A stretch of DNA of 64,000 nt from Marinobacter sp. SS21. GTDB lineage: Bacteria; Pseudomonadota; Gammaproteobacteria; Pseudomonadales; Oleiphilaceae. Location: the NCBI RefSeq assembly GCF_028369065.1, contig NZ_JAQNDA010000002.1:310001-374000 (forward strand). The letters are read 5' to 3'. Both the position numbers and the translations under genes were made by a program. The notes beneath the pieces were generated by a model. The model made no database searches. It was not told where the DNA came from and worked only from the letters and a program-made list of their open reading frames with translations. Below are positions 45,788 to 56,523 of this stretch, one piece after another; positions within the stretch are counted from its first letter, which is position 1; every line of letters starts with the position of its first letter.

Positions 45788-46866
45788 AGCTCAGGCCCGG
45801 TGGGTGATTCCGGCTCGATGCCATGCTGCACCAAGGCCCAGAGAACATGCTCCCGCACCAGTGCCGAGGGATGCTGTGCCCGGCGTTTCAGGGCCTCGAT
45901 GACCGGAATCGTGCTGGGTGCATTGCCCAGCCCCACAGCAAGATTGCGTAGCCAGCCCTCGTAACCGGTGCGTCGAATGGCGGACCCTTCGGTACGCTTG
46001 AGAAACTCCTCCTCGCTCCACAGGAACAACGTCGCCAGCTCGGTGTTGTCGAGTTGGTGACGAGGCTTGAAGTCGTCTTCCGCTGAGATTTTGCTAAACC
46101 GGTTCCAGGGGCACACCAATTGGCAGTCGTCGCAGCCAAACACCCGATTGCCCATCAGTGGCCGCAGCTCTTCCGGGATGCTGCCTTTCAGTTCAATGGT
46201 GAGGTAGCTGATGCAACGTCGGGCATCCAGGCGATAGGGCTCTGGAAAGGCCTGGGTGGGGCACAAATCGAGGCAGGCGCGACAGCGACCGCAATGTTCC
46301 TTGTCGTAGGGGGTGTCTATCGGTAATGGGGCGCTGGTGAAAATTTCTCCGAGAAAGAAGAACGACCCGGCCTGGCGATTGAGCAGCATCGTGTTCTTGC
46401 CTTGCCAGCCGAGCCCGGCTTTCTGTCCCAGGGCACGTTCCAGCACCGGGGCGCTGTCCACGAACGCGCGGAAATCGTAGCCGGCCACGGCGTCGTCGAT
46501 GCGCTTGGCGAGAGTCGCCAGCCGCTTCCGGATCAGCTTGTGATAGTCCCGTCCCAGGGTATAGCGGGAGATGTAGGCCTTTTCCCGATTCGCCAGCACA
46601 TCACCGGGGCTGTCCGGTGCGGTCAGGTAATCCATCCGCACCGAAATAACCCGCAGTGTGCCAGGCACCAGGGCATCCGGCGTGTAGCGTTTGTTGCCAT
46701 GATCCGCCATGTACTCCATCTCGCCATGGAGCCCTTCCGCCAGCCACTTTTGCAAGTACTCGCCGTGTTTGCCGGTGTCAGGCAAGGTGATGCCGATGTC
46801 CGCGAAGCCGAGATCGCGGGCCCATTGGCGAATGGTGTCCGGCAGGTTGTCGAGAGAGTGGCTCAT
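45784..46866 (-). CDS. queG: Epoxyqueuosine reductase
   Basis: A 360-residue cobalamin-dependent iron-sulfur enzyme of the last step of queuosine synthesis. Two [4Fe-4S] motifs are visible: [16 protein letters not shown] and, after a strand, [11 protein letters not shown]. The HEAT-like C-terminal tail is short ([16 protein letters not shown]). It acts on tRNA. The start ATG at 46866 is 112 bases from the divergent nnrD start. The 3' end overlaps orn by four bases. Confidence 0.95.
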   Translation of the reverse strand: MSHSLDNLPDTIRQWARDLGFADIGITLPDTGKHGEYLQKWLAEGLHGEMEYMADHGNKRYTPDALVPGTLRVISVRMDYLTAPDSPGDVLANREKAYISRYTLGRDYHKLIRKRLATLAKRIDDAVAGYDFRAFVDSAPVLERALGQKAGLGWQGKNTMLLNRQAGSFFFLGEIFTSAPLPIDTPYDKEHCGRCRACLDLCPTQAFPEPYRLDARRCISYLTIELKGSIPEELRPLMGNRVFGCDDCQLVCPWNRFSKISAEDDFKPRHQLDNTELATLFLWSEEEFLKRTEGSAIRRTGYEGWLRNLAVGLGNAPSTIPVIEALKRRAQHPSALVREHVLWALVQHGIEPESPTGPEL

Positions 46867-46978
46867 GGTGGTTGGTAATGAGGGAAGGTTAATTTGTGAC
46901 CTTTTCGTCCGTTTTGCTATTCTTTACAGACCTCTGGCCAATCTACTTAATCCGAATTCTTTGCCGGGATAGACCCTT

Positions 46979-48538
46979 ATGATCATGTCTGGTGCTAACA
47001 GCTTACCAGAATCCCTGTACGTCGCCGATGTCGTCAGGACGATGGATCGCTACTTGATTGATGGCGGGCAGGTGCCGGGCTTCGAATTGATGCAGCGCGC
47101 CGCCAGCGCTACCTTCCGTCAGTTGGTGCGGCTCTGGCCACAGCCAGGCCTTGTGCTGGTGGTGTGCGGCGCTGGTAACAACGGCGGCGACGGTTATCTG
47201 GTTGCTGCGGCTGCCAAGCGCCATGGCCTTGAGGTGTGCTGTCTGGCCATGACTGCGCCGGAGCGGCTCCAGGGTGATGCGGGGCAGGCCTGGCAGGCCG
47301 CGGTGAACGACGGCGTCGCGATTCATCGTCTGGAGGCACTGACCGAGGCGGAGCTGACCGGGTTGGTGAGTCGCGCGGAGCTGATTGTTGACGCCATGCT
47401 GGGCACTGGCGCTCGCGGCGTTCCCCGCGAGCAGTTTGCCGCTATGATCGCCCGCTGTAATTCGGCCGCAGCCCCGGTGCTGGCAGTGGATGTGCCATCC
47501 GGGCTCGATGCCAGCACCGGGGCCGTTGCGGGTGTTGCCATCCAGGCTGCGGCGACGGTGACGTTTATCGGTCTGAAGGTTGGCCTGTTTACCGGTCAGG
47601 GCCCCGCCTGTGCCGGCTCGGTGCTGTTTGATGCGCTGGTGGATGCGGCGCAGCTGGACGGTTTCAGTGGGGAGCCCGCGGCGCGCCGGGTTGATTGGTC
47701 GAGTGCGCAGTGGCAGCTGCCGCTGCGATCGGCCTGTGCCCACAAGGGCCGTTTCGGTCACCTGCTGATCGTGGCCGGAGATCGGGGCTTTGGGGGTGCC
47801 GGGCTGTTGGCGGCGGAGGCTGCGGTGAGGGCCGGTGCCGGACTGGTGACTCTGGCGACCCGGCCCGAGCACGTTGCCCCGGCCCTGGCCCGCTGCCCGT
47901 CGGTCATGGTTCATGGCGTCACCCATGGCTCAGAACTGGCGCCGCTGATTCGGAACGCAACGACACTGGTATGTGGGCCCGGTCTCGGGCAGTCGGCCTG
48001 GGGGCAGCAGATGTTGCAACAGGTGCTGGCCTGCGGGCAGCCCAAGGTGCTGGATGCCGACGCCTTGAACCTGCTGGCCCAACGGGTGCCGGTGAGGGCC
48101 GATAACCATATCCTCACCCCTCATCCCGGTGAAGCCGCCCGCCTGCTGGACCTGACGGTCGCCGAGGTGGAGGCTGATCGCCTGGCTGCGGCCTCGGCCC
48201 TGCACAATAAATACGGTGGCGTTATCGTGCTCAAGGGCGCCGGCACCGTGGTGGCGGGCAGCGCGGGTCTGGCCATCGTGCAGGGCGCCAACCCAGGCAT
48301 GGCTACCGGTGGTATGGGGGACGTGCTGTCGGGTATTATCGGCGCGTTGCTGGCCCAGTTGGGTGCAGCAGAGCAAGCGACAGAGCTGGGGGCAACCCTG
48401 CATCTTGCCAGTGCCAACCGGGCCTCCGACCTGGTGGGCTATATGGGGCTGTCGCCCGGTGATGTGATCGATAGGCTGCCGAGTCTACTTCGTGACGCGG
48501 AAGTCGCGCTCGGACAGGCAGTACGCGGGGTTAAGTGA
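46979..48538 (+). CDS. nnrD: Bifunctional NAD(P)H-hydrate repair enzyme
   Basis: A 519-residue fusion. The N-terminal part (about 1-220, with GAGNNGGDGYLVAAAAKRHG) is the NAD(P)HX epimerase; the C-terminal part (about 230-519) is the ADP-dependent dehydratase, a ribokinase-like fold with NPGMATGGMGDVLSG (about 430-445). It repairs hydrated nicotinamide cofactors. Two in-frame ATG codons (46979 and 46985) could start it. Its TGA shares one base with the tsaE ATG. Symbol use varies (nnr, yjeF). Confidence 0.93.
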   Translation: MIMSGANSLPESLYVADVVRTMDRYLIDGGQVPGFELMQRAASATFRQLVRLWPQPGLVLVVCGAGNNGGDGYLVAAAAKRHGLEVCCLAMTAPERLQGDAGQAWQAAVNDGVAIHRLEALTEAELTGLVSRAELIVDAMLGTGARGVPREQFAAMIARCNSAAAPVLAVDVPSGLDASTGAVAGVAIQAAATVTFIGLKVGLFTGQGPACAGSVLFDALVDAAQLDGFSGEPAARRVDWSSAQWQLPLRSACAHKGRFGHLLIVAGDRGFGGAGLLAAEAAVRAGAGLVTLATRPEHVAPALARCPSVMVHGVTHGSELAPLIRNATTLVCGPGLGQSAWGQQMLQQVLACGQPKVLDADALNLLAQRVPVRADNHILTPHPGEAARLLDLTVAEVEADRLAAASALHNKYGGVIVLKGAGTVVAGSAGLAIVQGANPGMATGGMGDVLSGIIGALLAQLGAAEQATELGATLHLASANRASDLVGYMGLSPGDVIDRLPSLLRDAEVALGQAVRGVK

Positions 48539-49056
48539 TGACGTTGACGGCAAGTGAGGCTGTGCGCTGCTCGGTCGCCCTGTCTGATGAAGGCGAGACG
48601 GAGCAGCTGGGGCGAGAGATTGCCCGCCGGGTGCAGGCGAGTGGCAGTGGCTTGACGATATTTCTCGAAGGCAACCTGGGCATGGGCAAGACCACGCTCA
48701 GCCGGGGGGTGCTGCGTGGTCTTGGTCACCAGGGCGCGGTGAAGAGCCCGACCTACACCCTCGTGGAGCCATATGAACACCTGGTGCCGGTCGCCTATCA
48801 CTTTGACCTGTACCGTCTGGGCGATCCGGAGGAGCTGGAGTACATGGGCATTCGCGACTATTTCCTTGGCGACGATGTCTGCCTGATCGAATGGGCGGAG
48901 CGAGGCCAGGGGGTGTTGCCGGAGCCGGACCTGGTGGTTCGTCTTGAGGTGCAGGGGGGCGGCAGGATGGCCTATTTGAACGCGGGAACCAAGCGGGGTA
49001 GTCAGGTTGTGCTGGCGTTGGCCGCCGGTCCTACCCAGGGAGGCGTAGGTGGATAG
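48538..49056 (+). CDS. tsaE: tRNA threonylcarbamoyladenosine synthesis ATPase TsaE
   Basis: A 172-residue P-loop protein. Walker A is LEGNLGMGKTTLSRG (about 42-56), with KSPTYTLVEPYE and HFDLYRLGDPEELEYMGIRDY (about 85-105) as family marks. It drives turnover of the TsaBD complex that makes t6A in tRNA. I prefer the ATG at 48538 (TGATG overlap with nnrD). The end overlaps the amidase start by eight bases, so the run is translationally coupled. Confidence 0.95.
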   Translation: MTLTASEAVRCSVALSDEGETEQLGREIARRVQASGSGLTIFLEGNLGMGKTTLSRGVLRGLGHQGAVKSPTYTLVEPYEHLVPVAYHFDLYRLGDPEELEYMGIRDYFLGDDVCLIEWAERGQGVLPEPDLVVRLEVQGGGRMAYLNAGTKRGSQVVLALAAGPTQGGVGG

Positions 49057-50410
49057 CATGAGTGGCGTGATCGGTAGGTGGTTCCGGCTGGCGGTGCTGT
49101 CATTGGTGTCTGCGCTGGTGGCCGTGAACGCCAGTGCAGCCACCGAGGTGAAGGGCGCCAGGATCTGGCCAGCCCCGGATCACACGCGTCTGGTGCTGGA
49201 CGTTGGTGCTCCGGTGACCCATAACATTTTCGCCCTCGCCAACCCCGATCGGCTGGTGATTGATATTCGCGATGCCACCCTGAGCGCCAACCTGAGTCAA
49301 CTTGAGCTTGCCGGCAGTCCCATTCGGCGTATCCGAACTGCGCCGCGAAATGGCACCGATCTTCGGGTGGTGTTGGATCTGGAGAGCGAGATCAAGCCTC
49401 GCAGCTTCCAGTTGGAGCCCAATCAGCAATACGGCCATCGTTTGGTGCTGGACCTTGTTGGGGAAGCCGGCGCTGAGCAAGTGGCGACGCCGCAGCCAAC
49501 CCTCAGCGACGATGCCTCCGGCAAACGTGACATTATCGTGGTGATCGATGCCGGCCACGGTGGTGAAGACCCGGGCGCCATCGGTCCCCGTGGCTCGCGG
49601 GAAAAAGATGTGGTGCTGCGGCTGGCCAAGACCCTGGCGGAGTTGATCGAGAGCAAGCCGGGCTACGCCGCGCGTTTGACTCGGAGCGGAGATTATTACA
49701 TTCCCCTGCGTGAGCGCACGTTGCTGGCGCGCCGCCACAACGCCGACCTGTTCGTGTCGGTGCATGCCGATGCGTTTCGCACGCCACAACCCCGTGGCGC
49801 TTCGGTGTTTGCGCTGTCGCAGCGGGGAGCAACCAGCGAGACCGCCCGTTGGTTGGCGCGCACCGAGAATCGTTCCGACCTGATCGGTGGTTCCGGTGGG
49901 GTCTCGCTGGACGGCAAGGACGATACGCTGGCGGGCGTGCTGTTGGACCTGTCCATGACCGCGAGTATTAATGCCAGCATCGGCGTGGGTGACTACATCT
50001 TGCGCCAGTTGGATCAGGTGACCCGGCTGCATAAGCCCGGTGTGGAGCAAGCGGCGTTTGTGGTGCTCAAATCGCCGGATATCCCCTCGATATTGGTTGA
50101 GGCCGGGTTCATTTCCAACCCGGACGAAGAGCTCAACCTGGGCAGCAGCAACTATCGACGCAAGCTGGCGCAGGCGGTGTTTAGCGGTATTGAAGACTAC
50201 TTCGACCACACTCCGCCTCCCGGCACCCTGGTCGCCTGGCAGAAGCGTCAGGGCACCCAGGGCGTGAGTCATTACCAGATCCGGCGGGGCGATACCCTGT
50301 CGGCGGTGGCCAGGGACAACCAAACAACCGTGAGTGAATTGATGCGGTTTAATGGCCTCAGTAATGACCGGGTGGTGGTGGGCCAGACCATTCGCATCCC
50401 TGCCTCCTGA
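49049..50410 (+). CDS. amiB: N-acetylmuramoyl-L-alanine amidase (AmiB/AmiC type) with LysM
   Basis: A 453-residue periplasmic cell-separation amidase. Signal peptide (cleavage near NASA-AT); AMIN domain (about 35-145); amidase_3 zinc domain (about 168-385), with IDAGHGGEDPGAIG, the FVSVHADAF histidine and ILVEAGFISNPDEE; and one LysM repeat at the end (YQIRRGDTLSAVARDN). The domain order AMIN-amidase-LysM is that of AmiB/AmiC in Pseudomonas. The GTG start lies 5 bases behind GGGAGG; an ATG at 49058 is also in frame. Cleavage of septal peptidoglycan needs an EnvC/NlpD-type activator not seen here. Confidence 0.94.
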   Translation: MDSMSGVIGRWFRLAVLSLVSALVAVNASAATEVKGARIWPAPDHTRLVLDVGAPVTHNIFALANPDRLVIDIRDATLSANLSQLELAGSPIRRIRTAPRNGTDLRVVLDLESEIKPRSFQLEPNQQYGHRLVLDLVGEAGAEQVATPQPTLSDDASGKRDIIVVIDAGHGGEDPGAIGPRGSREKDVVLRLAKTLAELIESKPGYAARLTRSGDYYIPLRERTLLARRHNADLFVSVHADAFRTPQPRGASVFALSQRGATSETARWLARTENRSDLIGGSGGVSLDGKDDTLAGVLLDLSMTASINASIGVGDYILRQLDQVTRLHKPGVEQAAFVVLKSPDIPSILVEAGFISNPDEELNLGSSNYRRKLAQAVFSGIEDYFDHTPPPGTLVAWQKRQGTQGVSHYQIRRGDTLSAVARDNQTTVSELMRFNGLSNDRVVVGQTIRIPAS

Positions 50411-50579
50411 GCGGTGACGGCGGTTGGCTCGGCCTGCGACTTCCGCTTGCCGATGGGTGAGCCGTCACCGTTCCTTCTGATATGATGTCCAGCCTGGAAG
50501 GCCGAGGCGTAACGCCAAGGTTCCCGGCCTTCCTTCAATGGGTTTTTCCTGTCGCCGCAACCAGAGGCTGCTCTGTTCC

Positions 50580-52478
50580 ATGTCTGTCATCAAACTCCTG
50601 TCGCCCAGACTCGCCAACCAGATTGCCGCCGGAGAGGTGGTGGAACGACCGGCTTCGGTGCTTAAGGAGTTGGTGGAAAATGCCCTGGATGCCAGCGCTG
50701 GCCAGATCGACGTGGATGTTGAACAGGGCGGGGTGAAGCTGATCCGGGTACGAGACAACGGCTCCGGTATCGGGGCGGCGGATTTGCCCCTGGCGCTGAG
50801 TCGCCACGCCACCAGCAAAATCTCCAGCCTGGACGACCTTGAGGCCGTGGCATCCCTGGGCTTCCGGGGAGAGGCGCTGGCCAGTATCAGCTCGGTGTCC
50901 CGACTGGCGCTCACGTCCCGCACCGAACAGCAGGACGCCGCCTCCCGGGTGGAGGTGGAAGGTCGGGAGATGGAGGCGCGGATCTCTCCGGCCGCCCATC
51001 CGGTGGGAACCACGGTGGAAGTCCGCGACCTGTTCTTCAATACGCCGGCCCGGCGCAAATTTCTGCGCACCGAGAAAACCGAGTTCAACCACCTGGAGGA
51101 GTGTCTGCGACGCCAGGCGCTGGGGCGGTTCGATACCGGCTTTACCCTGCGCCACAACCAAAAGGTGGTTCAGAACCTGCGCCCAGCGGCCAGCCAGCTG
51201 GACCGGGAACGGCGCATTGGTGCGCTGTGCGGGCAGAAGTTCATCGATAATGCGGTGGTGATTGATGCCGAAGCCACCGGGCTTCGGCTGTGGGGGTGGG
51301 TGGCGTTGCCAACCTTCTCGCGCAGCCAGGCCGACCTGCAGTATTTTTTTGTGAACAACCGGGTGATCCGAGACCGTTTGGTGGCCCACGCGGTGCGCCA
51401 GGCTTACCGGGACGTGTTGTACAACAACCGGCATCCGGCGTTTGTGCTGTATCTTGAAGTGGATCCGGCCACGGTGGATGTCAATGTCCATCCGACCAAG
51501 CACGAGGTGCGTTTTCGTGATGGCCGCTTGGTCCACGACTTTATTTTTCGCACGCTCCATAAGGCGCTGGCGGATGTGCGCCCCGACGACCATTTTCGCG
51601 GTGCGATGGCGCAATCGGGGGCGGACGGCACCGCTATGGACAGCCCGGTCACCGGCCCCGCCACGGGCCAGCTGCCAGCGCCAGCGGCTTCGCCGTTTGC
51701 TGGCCACAGACCGCAGCCCGCTCAGAAAACCTGGGAAGCGCGAGACCAGATGGCGTTTTACCAGTCGCTGAATCAGGGCGGCGGGGTGCAAACACCCTTG
51801 CCTGTTGAGCCGGCTGCCGAGTCTGGGCTGCAATCGGTCCCCGCCTCAGGGCTCTTGGAGGCCGCTCCTACGCGGCCGTCATCGGACGGTGACGAGCCGC
51901 CCTTGGGCTACGCCGTCGCCCAGCTTCATGGCATTTACATTCTGGCCCAGAGCCATCAGGGCATGATTGTCGTGGACATGCACGCGGCCCATGAACGCAT
52001 CACCTATGAGCGCATGAAGCTGGCGCTGGCGGCGCAGGACCTCAAGAGCCAGCCGCTGCTGGTGCCATTGTCGCTGGCGGTCAGCCAGAAAGAGGCGGCC
52101 CTGGCTGAAAGTCATGGCGAAGAGCTGCTGCGTCTTGGGTTGCTGATCGAGCGTATTGGCCCTGAAACCATTGCGGTGCGCCAGTTGCCGGCCCTGCTGC
52201 GGGGCGCGGATGCCGAGCAGCTGGTAAGAGATGTCCTGGCTGACCTGATCGAGCATGGTCAGAGCGACCGGGTCGAGGCGGTTACCCATGAGCTGCTCGG
52301 CACCATGGCATGCCACGGCTCGGTACGGGCCAATCGTCAGCTGACCATCCCTGAAATGAATGCGCTGTTGCGGGACATGGAGGCCACCGAGCGCAGTGGT
52401 CAGTGCAACCATGGTCGTCCGACCTGGACCCTGCTGACCCTGGCCGAGCTGGACAAACTGTTCCTGCGGGGGCGCTAG
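50580..52478 (+). CDS. mutL: DNA mismatch repair protein MutL
   Basis: A 632-residue GHKL ATPase. The N-terminal ATPase part carries [28 protein letters not shown] (about 11-38) and DNGSGI; the C-terminal dimerisation domain ends with [11 protein letters not shown] Pro- and Ala-rich linker lies between (about 350-440). A zinc/endonuclease motif DQHA-like is seen as [12 protein letters not shown], with DMHAAHER in place of DQHAxxER. Start ATG at 50580 ([14 protein letters not shown]) is preferred. It links with miaA five bases later. Confidence 0.95.
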   Translation: MSVIKLLSPRLANQIAAGEVVERPASVLKELVENALDASAGQIDVDVEQGGVKLIRVRDNGSGIGAADLPLALSRHATSKISSLDDLEAVASLGFRGEALASISSVSRLALTSRTEQQDAASRVEVEGREMEARISPAAHPVGTTVEVRDLFFNTPARRKFLRTEKTEFNHLEECLRRQALGRFDTGFTLRHNQKVVQNLRPAASQLDRERRIGALCGQKFIDNAVVIDAEATGLRLWGWVALPTFSRSQADLQYFFVNNRVIRDRLVAHAVRQAYRDVLYNNRHPAFVLYLEVDPATVDVNVHPTKHEVRFRDGRLVHDFIFRTLHKALADVRPDDHFRGAMAQSGADGTAMDSPVTGPATGQLPAPAASPFAGHRPQPAQKTWEARDQMAFYQSLNQGGGVQTPLPVEPAAESGLQSVPASGLLEAAPTRPSSDGDEPPLGYAVAQLHGIYILAQSHQGMIVVDMHAAHERITYERMKLALAAQDLKSQPLLVPLSLAVSQKEAALAESHGEELLRLGLLIERIGPETIAVRQLPALLRGADAEQLVRDVLADLIEHGQSDRVEAVTHELLGTMACHGSVRANRQLTIPEMNALLRDMEATERSGQCNHGRPTWTLLTLAELDKLFLRGR

Positions 52479-52483
52479 CTACT

Positions 52484-53518
52484 ATGTCCGATTCCATCAA
52501 ATCAGCCGGAGCGCTACCGCCGGCCATTTTCCTTATGGGGCCCACCGCCTCCGGCAAGACCGATCTGGCCATCGAGCTGTGCCAGCGCCTGCCGTGCGAG
52601 ATCGTCAGTGTCGATTCGGCGATGATCTACCGCGACATGGACATTGGTACCGCCAAGCCCGATGCCGTCGAGCTGGCGCGCGCCCCCCATCGCTTGATCG
52701 ATATCTGCGACCCGGCGGAAATTTACTCAGCGGCGGATTTTCGCCGCGATGCGTTGCGTGAAATGGCGGATATCACCGCTGAAGGTCGTATTCCACTTCT
52801 GGTGGGCGGCACTATGATGTACTTCAAAGCCTTGTTGCACGGTCTGTCCGATCTGCCGTCGGCAGATCCGGCAATTCGGCAGGCGCTGGTGCAGGAGGCC
52901 GAGCTGCGGGGCTGGGCGGAACTGCATCGCGAGCTGGCGCGACGGGATCCCACCGCGGCCACATTGATCCATCCGAATAATCGCCAGAGACTGCTGCGTG
53001 CCCTGGAAGTGATTCGGATTACTGGCAAGCCAATATCCCGGATCTGGCAATCCGCGCAGTCGCAACAGACGGGCGATTCTCACCAGGATATTGAGGATTA
53101 CCCTTATTTTACGCAGTGGCAGGCAGACGAATCGTCAACTCTGCCGTATACTGTGGTGCAGCTTGCGATTGCCCCCTCAGAGCGACGAGTGCTTCATGAG
53201 AGAATTCGCCTCCGGTTCCTGAAAATGCTGGATCAAGGCTTTCTGGATGAAGTTCGGGCGCTAATGGCGAGGGGCGACCTGACCCCGGATTTACCCTCCA
53301 TGAGATGCGTTGGCTATCGCCAGGCCTGGGCTTACCTGGCCGGGGATAGTGACCGGGATGCCCTGGTGTCGACGGGCGTGGCGGCAACCCGGCAGTTGGC
53401 CAAGCGTCAGCTGACCTGGCTAAGGAAGTGGCCAGACGTTAACTGGCTTGACTCGGAGTCCGGGCAAAATGCCGACGCCGCCTTGAAAATAGTCGGGGCT
53501 CGCACCACATTAAACTGA
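52484..53518 (+). CDS. miaA: tRNA dimethylallyltransferase
   Basis: A 344-residue enzyme that adds a dimethylallyl group to A37 of tRNAs reading UNN codons. P-loop [14 protein letters not shown] (about 17-30), [18 protein letters not shown] (about 40-57) and [18 protein letters not shown] (about 106) are family marks. I start at ATG 52484, removing 27 residues that overlap mutL. Its internal and following promoter regions often serve hfq in enterobacteria. Confidence 0.96.
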   Translation: MSDSIKSAGALPPAIFLMGPTASGKTDLAIELCQRLPCEIVSVDSAMIYRDMDIGTAKPDAVELARAPHRLIDICDPAEIYSAADFRRDALREMADITAEGRIPLLVGGTMMYFKALLHGLSDLPSADPAIRQALVQEAELRGWAELHRELARRDPTAATLIHPNNRQRLLRALEVIRITGKPISRIWQSAQSQQTGDSHQDIEDYPYFTQWQADESSTLPYTVVQLAIAPSERRVLHERIRLRFLKMLDQGFLDEVRALMARGDLTPDLPSMRCVGYRQAWAYLAGDSDRDALVSTGVAATRQLAKRQLTWLRKWPDVNWLDSESGQNADAALKIVGARTTLN

Positions 53519-53557
53519 CTAAGACGATCCGCTTTAATAAATTACAGGAGAAAATAC

Positions 53558-53809
53558 ATGTCAAAAGGGCACTCTCTACAAGACCCTTACCTCAATGCAC
53601 TGCGCAAGGAGCGAATTCCGGTATCCATCTTCCTCGTTAATGGAATCAAGCTGCAGGGCCAGATCGAGTCGTTCGATCAGTTTGTTATTCTGCTGAAAAA
53701 CACCGTCAGCCAGATGGTGTACAAGCATGCGATTTCGACCGTGGTGCCCGCCCGTAACGTTCGCATTCCGCAGCAAAATCCTGCCGGTGAAGGCGAAGCC
53801 GAAGGCTGA
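53558..53809 (+). CDS. hfq: RNA chaperone Hfq
   Basis: An 83-residue Sm-like protein that forms a hexameric RNA-binding ring and helps small RNAs pair with mRNAs. Sm1 motif ([27 protein letters not shown]) and Sm2 ([10 protein letters not shown]) are complete. The C-terminal tail is short and acidic (GEGEAEG), as in Pseudomonas. ACAGGAG lies 7 bases before the ATG. The position between miaA and hflX is conserved. Confidence 0.98.
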   Translation: MSKGHSLQDPYLNALRKERIPVSIFLVNGIKLQGQIESFDQFVILLKNTVSQMVYKHAISTVVPARNVRIPQQNPAGEGEAEG

Positions 53810-53943
53810 TAGCGTTCCCCGTTATTTCTGGCTTTCGGGCCAGTCTGCACCCGCCCTTTTGGACATCGTGAACCCTGGTGTCCGAAAGCGCGGGTATCTG
53901 TGTTTTTCTTGTGTGTCAGTTTTGGCTTTGGAGTCTGAGTCCC

Positions 53944-55254
53944 TTGTTTGAACGTCCTGATGTCGGTGAGCGGGCGATCCTGGTCCATATCGAGTTTTCG
54001 TCCCAGGCCGATGGCGAGGATCTGGGCGAGTTTGTCGATCTGGTGGGATCGGCGGGTGTTGAGGCGGTAGCAACGGTCACCGGCTCTCGGAACCAGCCCA
54101 GTCCACGGTTGTTCGTGGGCGAAGGCAAGCTCGAGGAGATTCGCCAGGCGATCCAGCTCTATGAGACGGATGTGGTGCTCTTCAATCACGCCCTCAGTCC
54201 CAGTCAGGAGCGTAACCTGGAGCGGGAGCTGAAATGCCGGGTGCTGGACCGGACCGGTGTCATTCTGGACATCTTTGCCCAGCGGGCGCGAACCCACGAG
54301 GGGAAGTTGCAGGTTGAGCTGGCTCAGTTGGAACATCTGTCCACCCGACTGGTTCGGGGTTGGACCCACCTGGAGCGGCAAAAGGGCGGTATCGGCCTGC
54401 GTGGGCCCGGTGAGACCCAGCTGGAAACGGACCGCAGGCTGTTGCGAGAGCGCATCAAATCGATTCACCGCCGGCTAGAGAAGGTTCGTAAACAGCGGGA
54501 CCAGGGCCGGCGGGCACGCCATCGCGCGGACATTCCGACGGTGTCATTGGTGGGCTATACCAACGCCGGCAAATCGACGCTGTTCAATCAAATGACCGAG
54601 TCTACGGTCTACGCCGCCAATCAGTTGTTCGCCACGCTGGACCCAACCCTGCGTCGGCTGGAGCTGCCAGACATCGGGGCCGTGGTAATTGCCGATACCG
54701 TGGGATTTATCCGGCACCTTCCCCACAAGCTGGTGGAGGCCTTCCGAGCGACACTGGAGGAAACCACCGACGCCACCCTGCTGCTTCACGTCATCGATTG
54801 CCGTGATGAGCGTCGCGATGACAACATCGATCAGGTGGAGGAGGTGCTGCTGGAGATTGGCGCCGATGAGGTGCCGGTGCTTCAGGTGTTTAACAAGATC
54901 GACCTGCTGGATGATTTTCGGCCCCGGGTGGAGCGAAACGAACAGGGTGTGCCGATGCGGGTCTGGGTGTCCGCGGTTACCGGCGACGGCATGACCGAGT
55001 TGTCGGATGCCATCGTGGAGCGCCTGGCGGAGAGGGTGTTGCACCAGTTTGTGGTGTTGGGGCCCGCCGACGGCAAGTTTCGCTCCTTGTTGCACCAGGC
55101 AGGCTCGGTACTCAGCGAACGGCATCGTGACAACGGTGACACGGTCATGGAAGTTCGCCTTCAGGAGCGGGACTGGCTACAGTTGCTAAGGCGAGCGGGC
55201 CTGAGCGAGAGCGATGTTCGCCTGGAGGGTGCAGGGGATGATGGCGCTTTGTAG
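53944..55254 (+). CDS. hflX: GTPase HflX
   Basis: A 436-residue ribosome-associated GTPase that rescues stalled ribosomes after stress. The N-terminal HflX domain includes GPGETQLETDRRLLRERI; the G domain has GYTNAGKSTLFN (about 203), DTVGFIRHLP (about 250) and NKID (about 312). The start is a TTG at 53944, giving MFERPDVGERAILVHIEF, which matches family N termini; GGAG lies 10 bases upstream. The upstream in-frame GTG at 53878 would add an unlikely hydrophobic Cys- and Trp-rich peptide. Confidence 0.94.
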   Translation: MFERPDVGERAILVHIEFSSQADGEDLGEFVDLVGSAGVEAVATVTGSRNQPSPRLFVGEGKLEEIRQAIQLYETDVVLFNHALSPSQERNLERELKCRVLDRTGVILDIFAQRARTHEGKLQVELAQLEHLSTRLVRGWTHLERQKGGIGLRGPGETQLETDRRLLRERIKSIHRRLEKVRKQRDQGRRARHRADIPTVSLVGYTNAGKSTLFNQMTESTVYAANQLFATLDPTLRRLELPDIGAVVIADTVGFIRHLPHKLVEAFRATLEETTDATLLLHVIDCRDERRDDNIDQVEEVLLEIGADEVPVLQVFNKIDLLDDFRPRVERNEQGVPMRVWVSAVTGDGMTELSDAIVERLAERVLHQFVVLGPADGKFRSLLHQAGSVLSERHRDNGDTVMEVRLQERDWLQLLRRAGLSESDVRLEGAGDDGAL

Positions 55255-55330
55255 GTTGGTTGCTATTGCCCGCGCGTCGATAAATCCCTAGTATTTGCAG
55301 CCATTCGAACAGTTTAGAACGGAGAGGACT

Positions 55331-56521
55331 ATGGCCTGGAATGAACCGGGTGGAAACCGAAACGACAATGACCCCTGGGGAACGGGTGGTCGTCGTGGCA
55401 ACGACCAAGGGCCCCCAGATCTGGACGAGGCACTGAAAAAAGGGCTCGACCGGCTCAACAAGATGCTGGGCGGCAAAGGCGGTAAATCAAGCGGTACCGG
55501 CGGCTCCTCTGACAGCAGCGGCGGCTTCGGCGCGATTCTGGCTCTGGTCGGCATCCTGCTGGTTGGTTACGTTCTGTTCCAGTCCTTCTACACCGTGGAC
55601 GAGCAGGAGCGCGCGGTGGTACTGCGCTTTGGTGAGTACCACAAGACCGAGAGCCCCGGTCTGCGTTTCAAGGTCCCGCTCATTGACGATGTCACCAAGG
55701 TCCGTGTAACCAACGTGCGGAACGCTGAATCCCGCGGGCAGATGCTAACCCAGGACGAGAATCTGGTGACCGTGGAACTGCAGGTTCAGTACCGTGTTGC
55801 CAGTGCCCGGGACTATGTCCTCAATGTTCGCGATTCCAACCAGGCGTTGGCGTTCGCCACCGATAGCGCGCTCCGCCATGAGGTGGGCAGCTCGCTGTTG
55901 GATGGGGTATTGACCGAAGGTCGTGCTGAACTGGCGGTGAGTGTGGAGCAGCGCCTGCAGCGGTTCCTGGAAGAGTACGGCACCGGGCTGGAAATCGTCC
56001 GGGTGAACGTTGAAAGCACCCAGCCGCCGGCACCGGTGCAGGACTCCTTCCGGGAAGTGCAGCGCGCCCGGGAAGATGAGCAGCGCCTGAAGGAAGAGGC
56101 GGAAACCTACCGCAACAAGGTAGTGCCCGAGGCACGAGGCCGTGCCCAGCGCATGGTAGAAGAGGCCATGGCCTACAAGGAGGAGGTGATCGAACGGGCC
56201 AACGGTGAGACCTCACGCTTCCTGGAGGTGCTGGCGGTCTACCGGCAGGCACCCAGAGTAACTCGCGATCGGATGTACCTGCAGGCTATCGAGAATGTGA
56301 TGTCCAACACCAGCAAGATCCTGGTGGATGCCAAAGGTGGCAACAACATGTTGTACCTGCCTCTGGATCGTCTGGTTGGTCGTGCCGGCAGTGCCGCTCG
56401 TGATGACACGATGCAGAGCCCGCACCCAAGCCTGACCGAAAGCGACATCCGTTCGCTCACCGAACGGGTGGTTCAGGAGATTCAGGACAGACAGGGTAAC
56501 AGCGTACGGAGGGGGAGATAA
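55331..56521 (+). CDS. hflK: FtsH protease regulator HflK
   Basis: A 396-residue SPFH/prohibitin-family membrane protein. A Gly- and Asn-rich cytoplasmic N terminus (about 1-75) is followed by a membrane segment (FGAILALVGILLVGYVLFQSF), the SPFH domain (about 95-260) and a charged coiled-coil. With HflC it forms the large periplasmic cage around FtsH. The ATG at 55331 (MAWNEPGG) follows GGAGAGGAC. It lies two bases ahead of hflC. Confidence 0.96.
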   Translation: MAWNEPGGNRNDNDPWGTGGRRGNDQGPPDLDEALKKGLDRLNKMLGGKGGKSSGTGGSSDSSGGFGAILALVGILLVGYVLFQSFYTVDEQERAVVLRFGEYHKTESPGLRFKVPLIDDVTKVRVTNVRNAESRGQMLTQDENLVTVELQVQYRVASARDYVLNVRDSNQALAFATDSALRHEVGSSLLDGVLTEGRAELAVSVEQRLQRFLEEYGTGLEIVRVNVESTQPPAPVQDSFREVQRAREDEQRLKEEAETYRNKVVPEARGRAQRMVEEAMAYKEEVIERANGETSRFLEVLAVYRQAPRVTRDRMYLQAIENVMSNTSKILVDAKGGNNMLYLPLDRLVGRAGSAARDDTMQSPHPSLTESDIRSLTERVVQEIQDRQGNSVRRGR

Positions 56522-56523
56522 TT

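Noticed and set aside
49100..50323. 407-residue minus-strand frame inside the amidase gene
   Set aside because: Antisense shadow; the plus-strand AMIN, amidase and LysM domains are complete.
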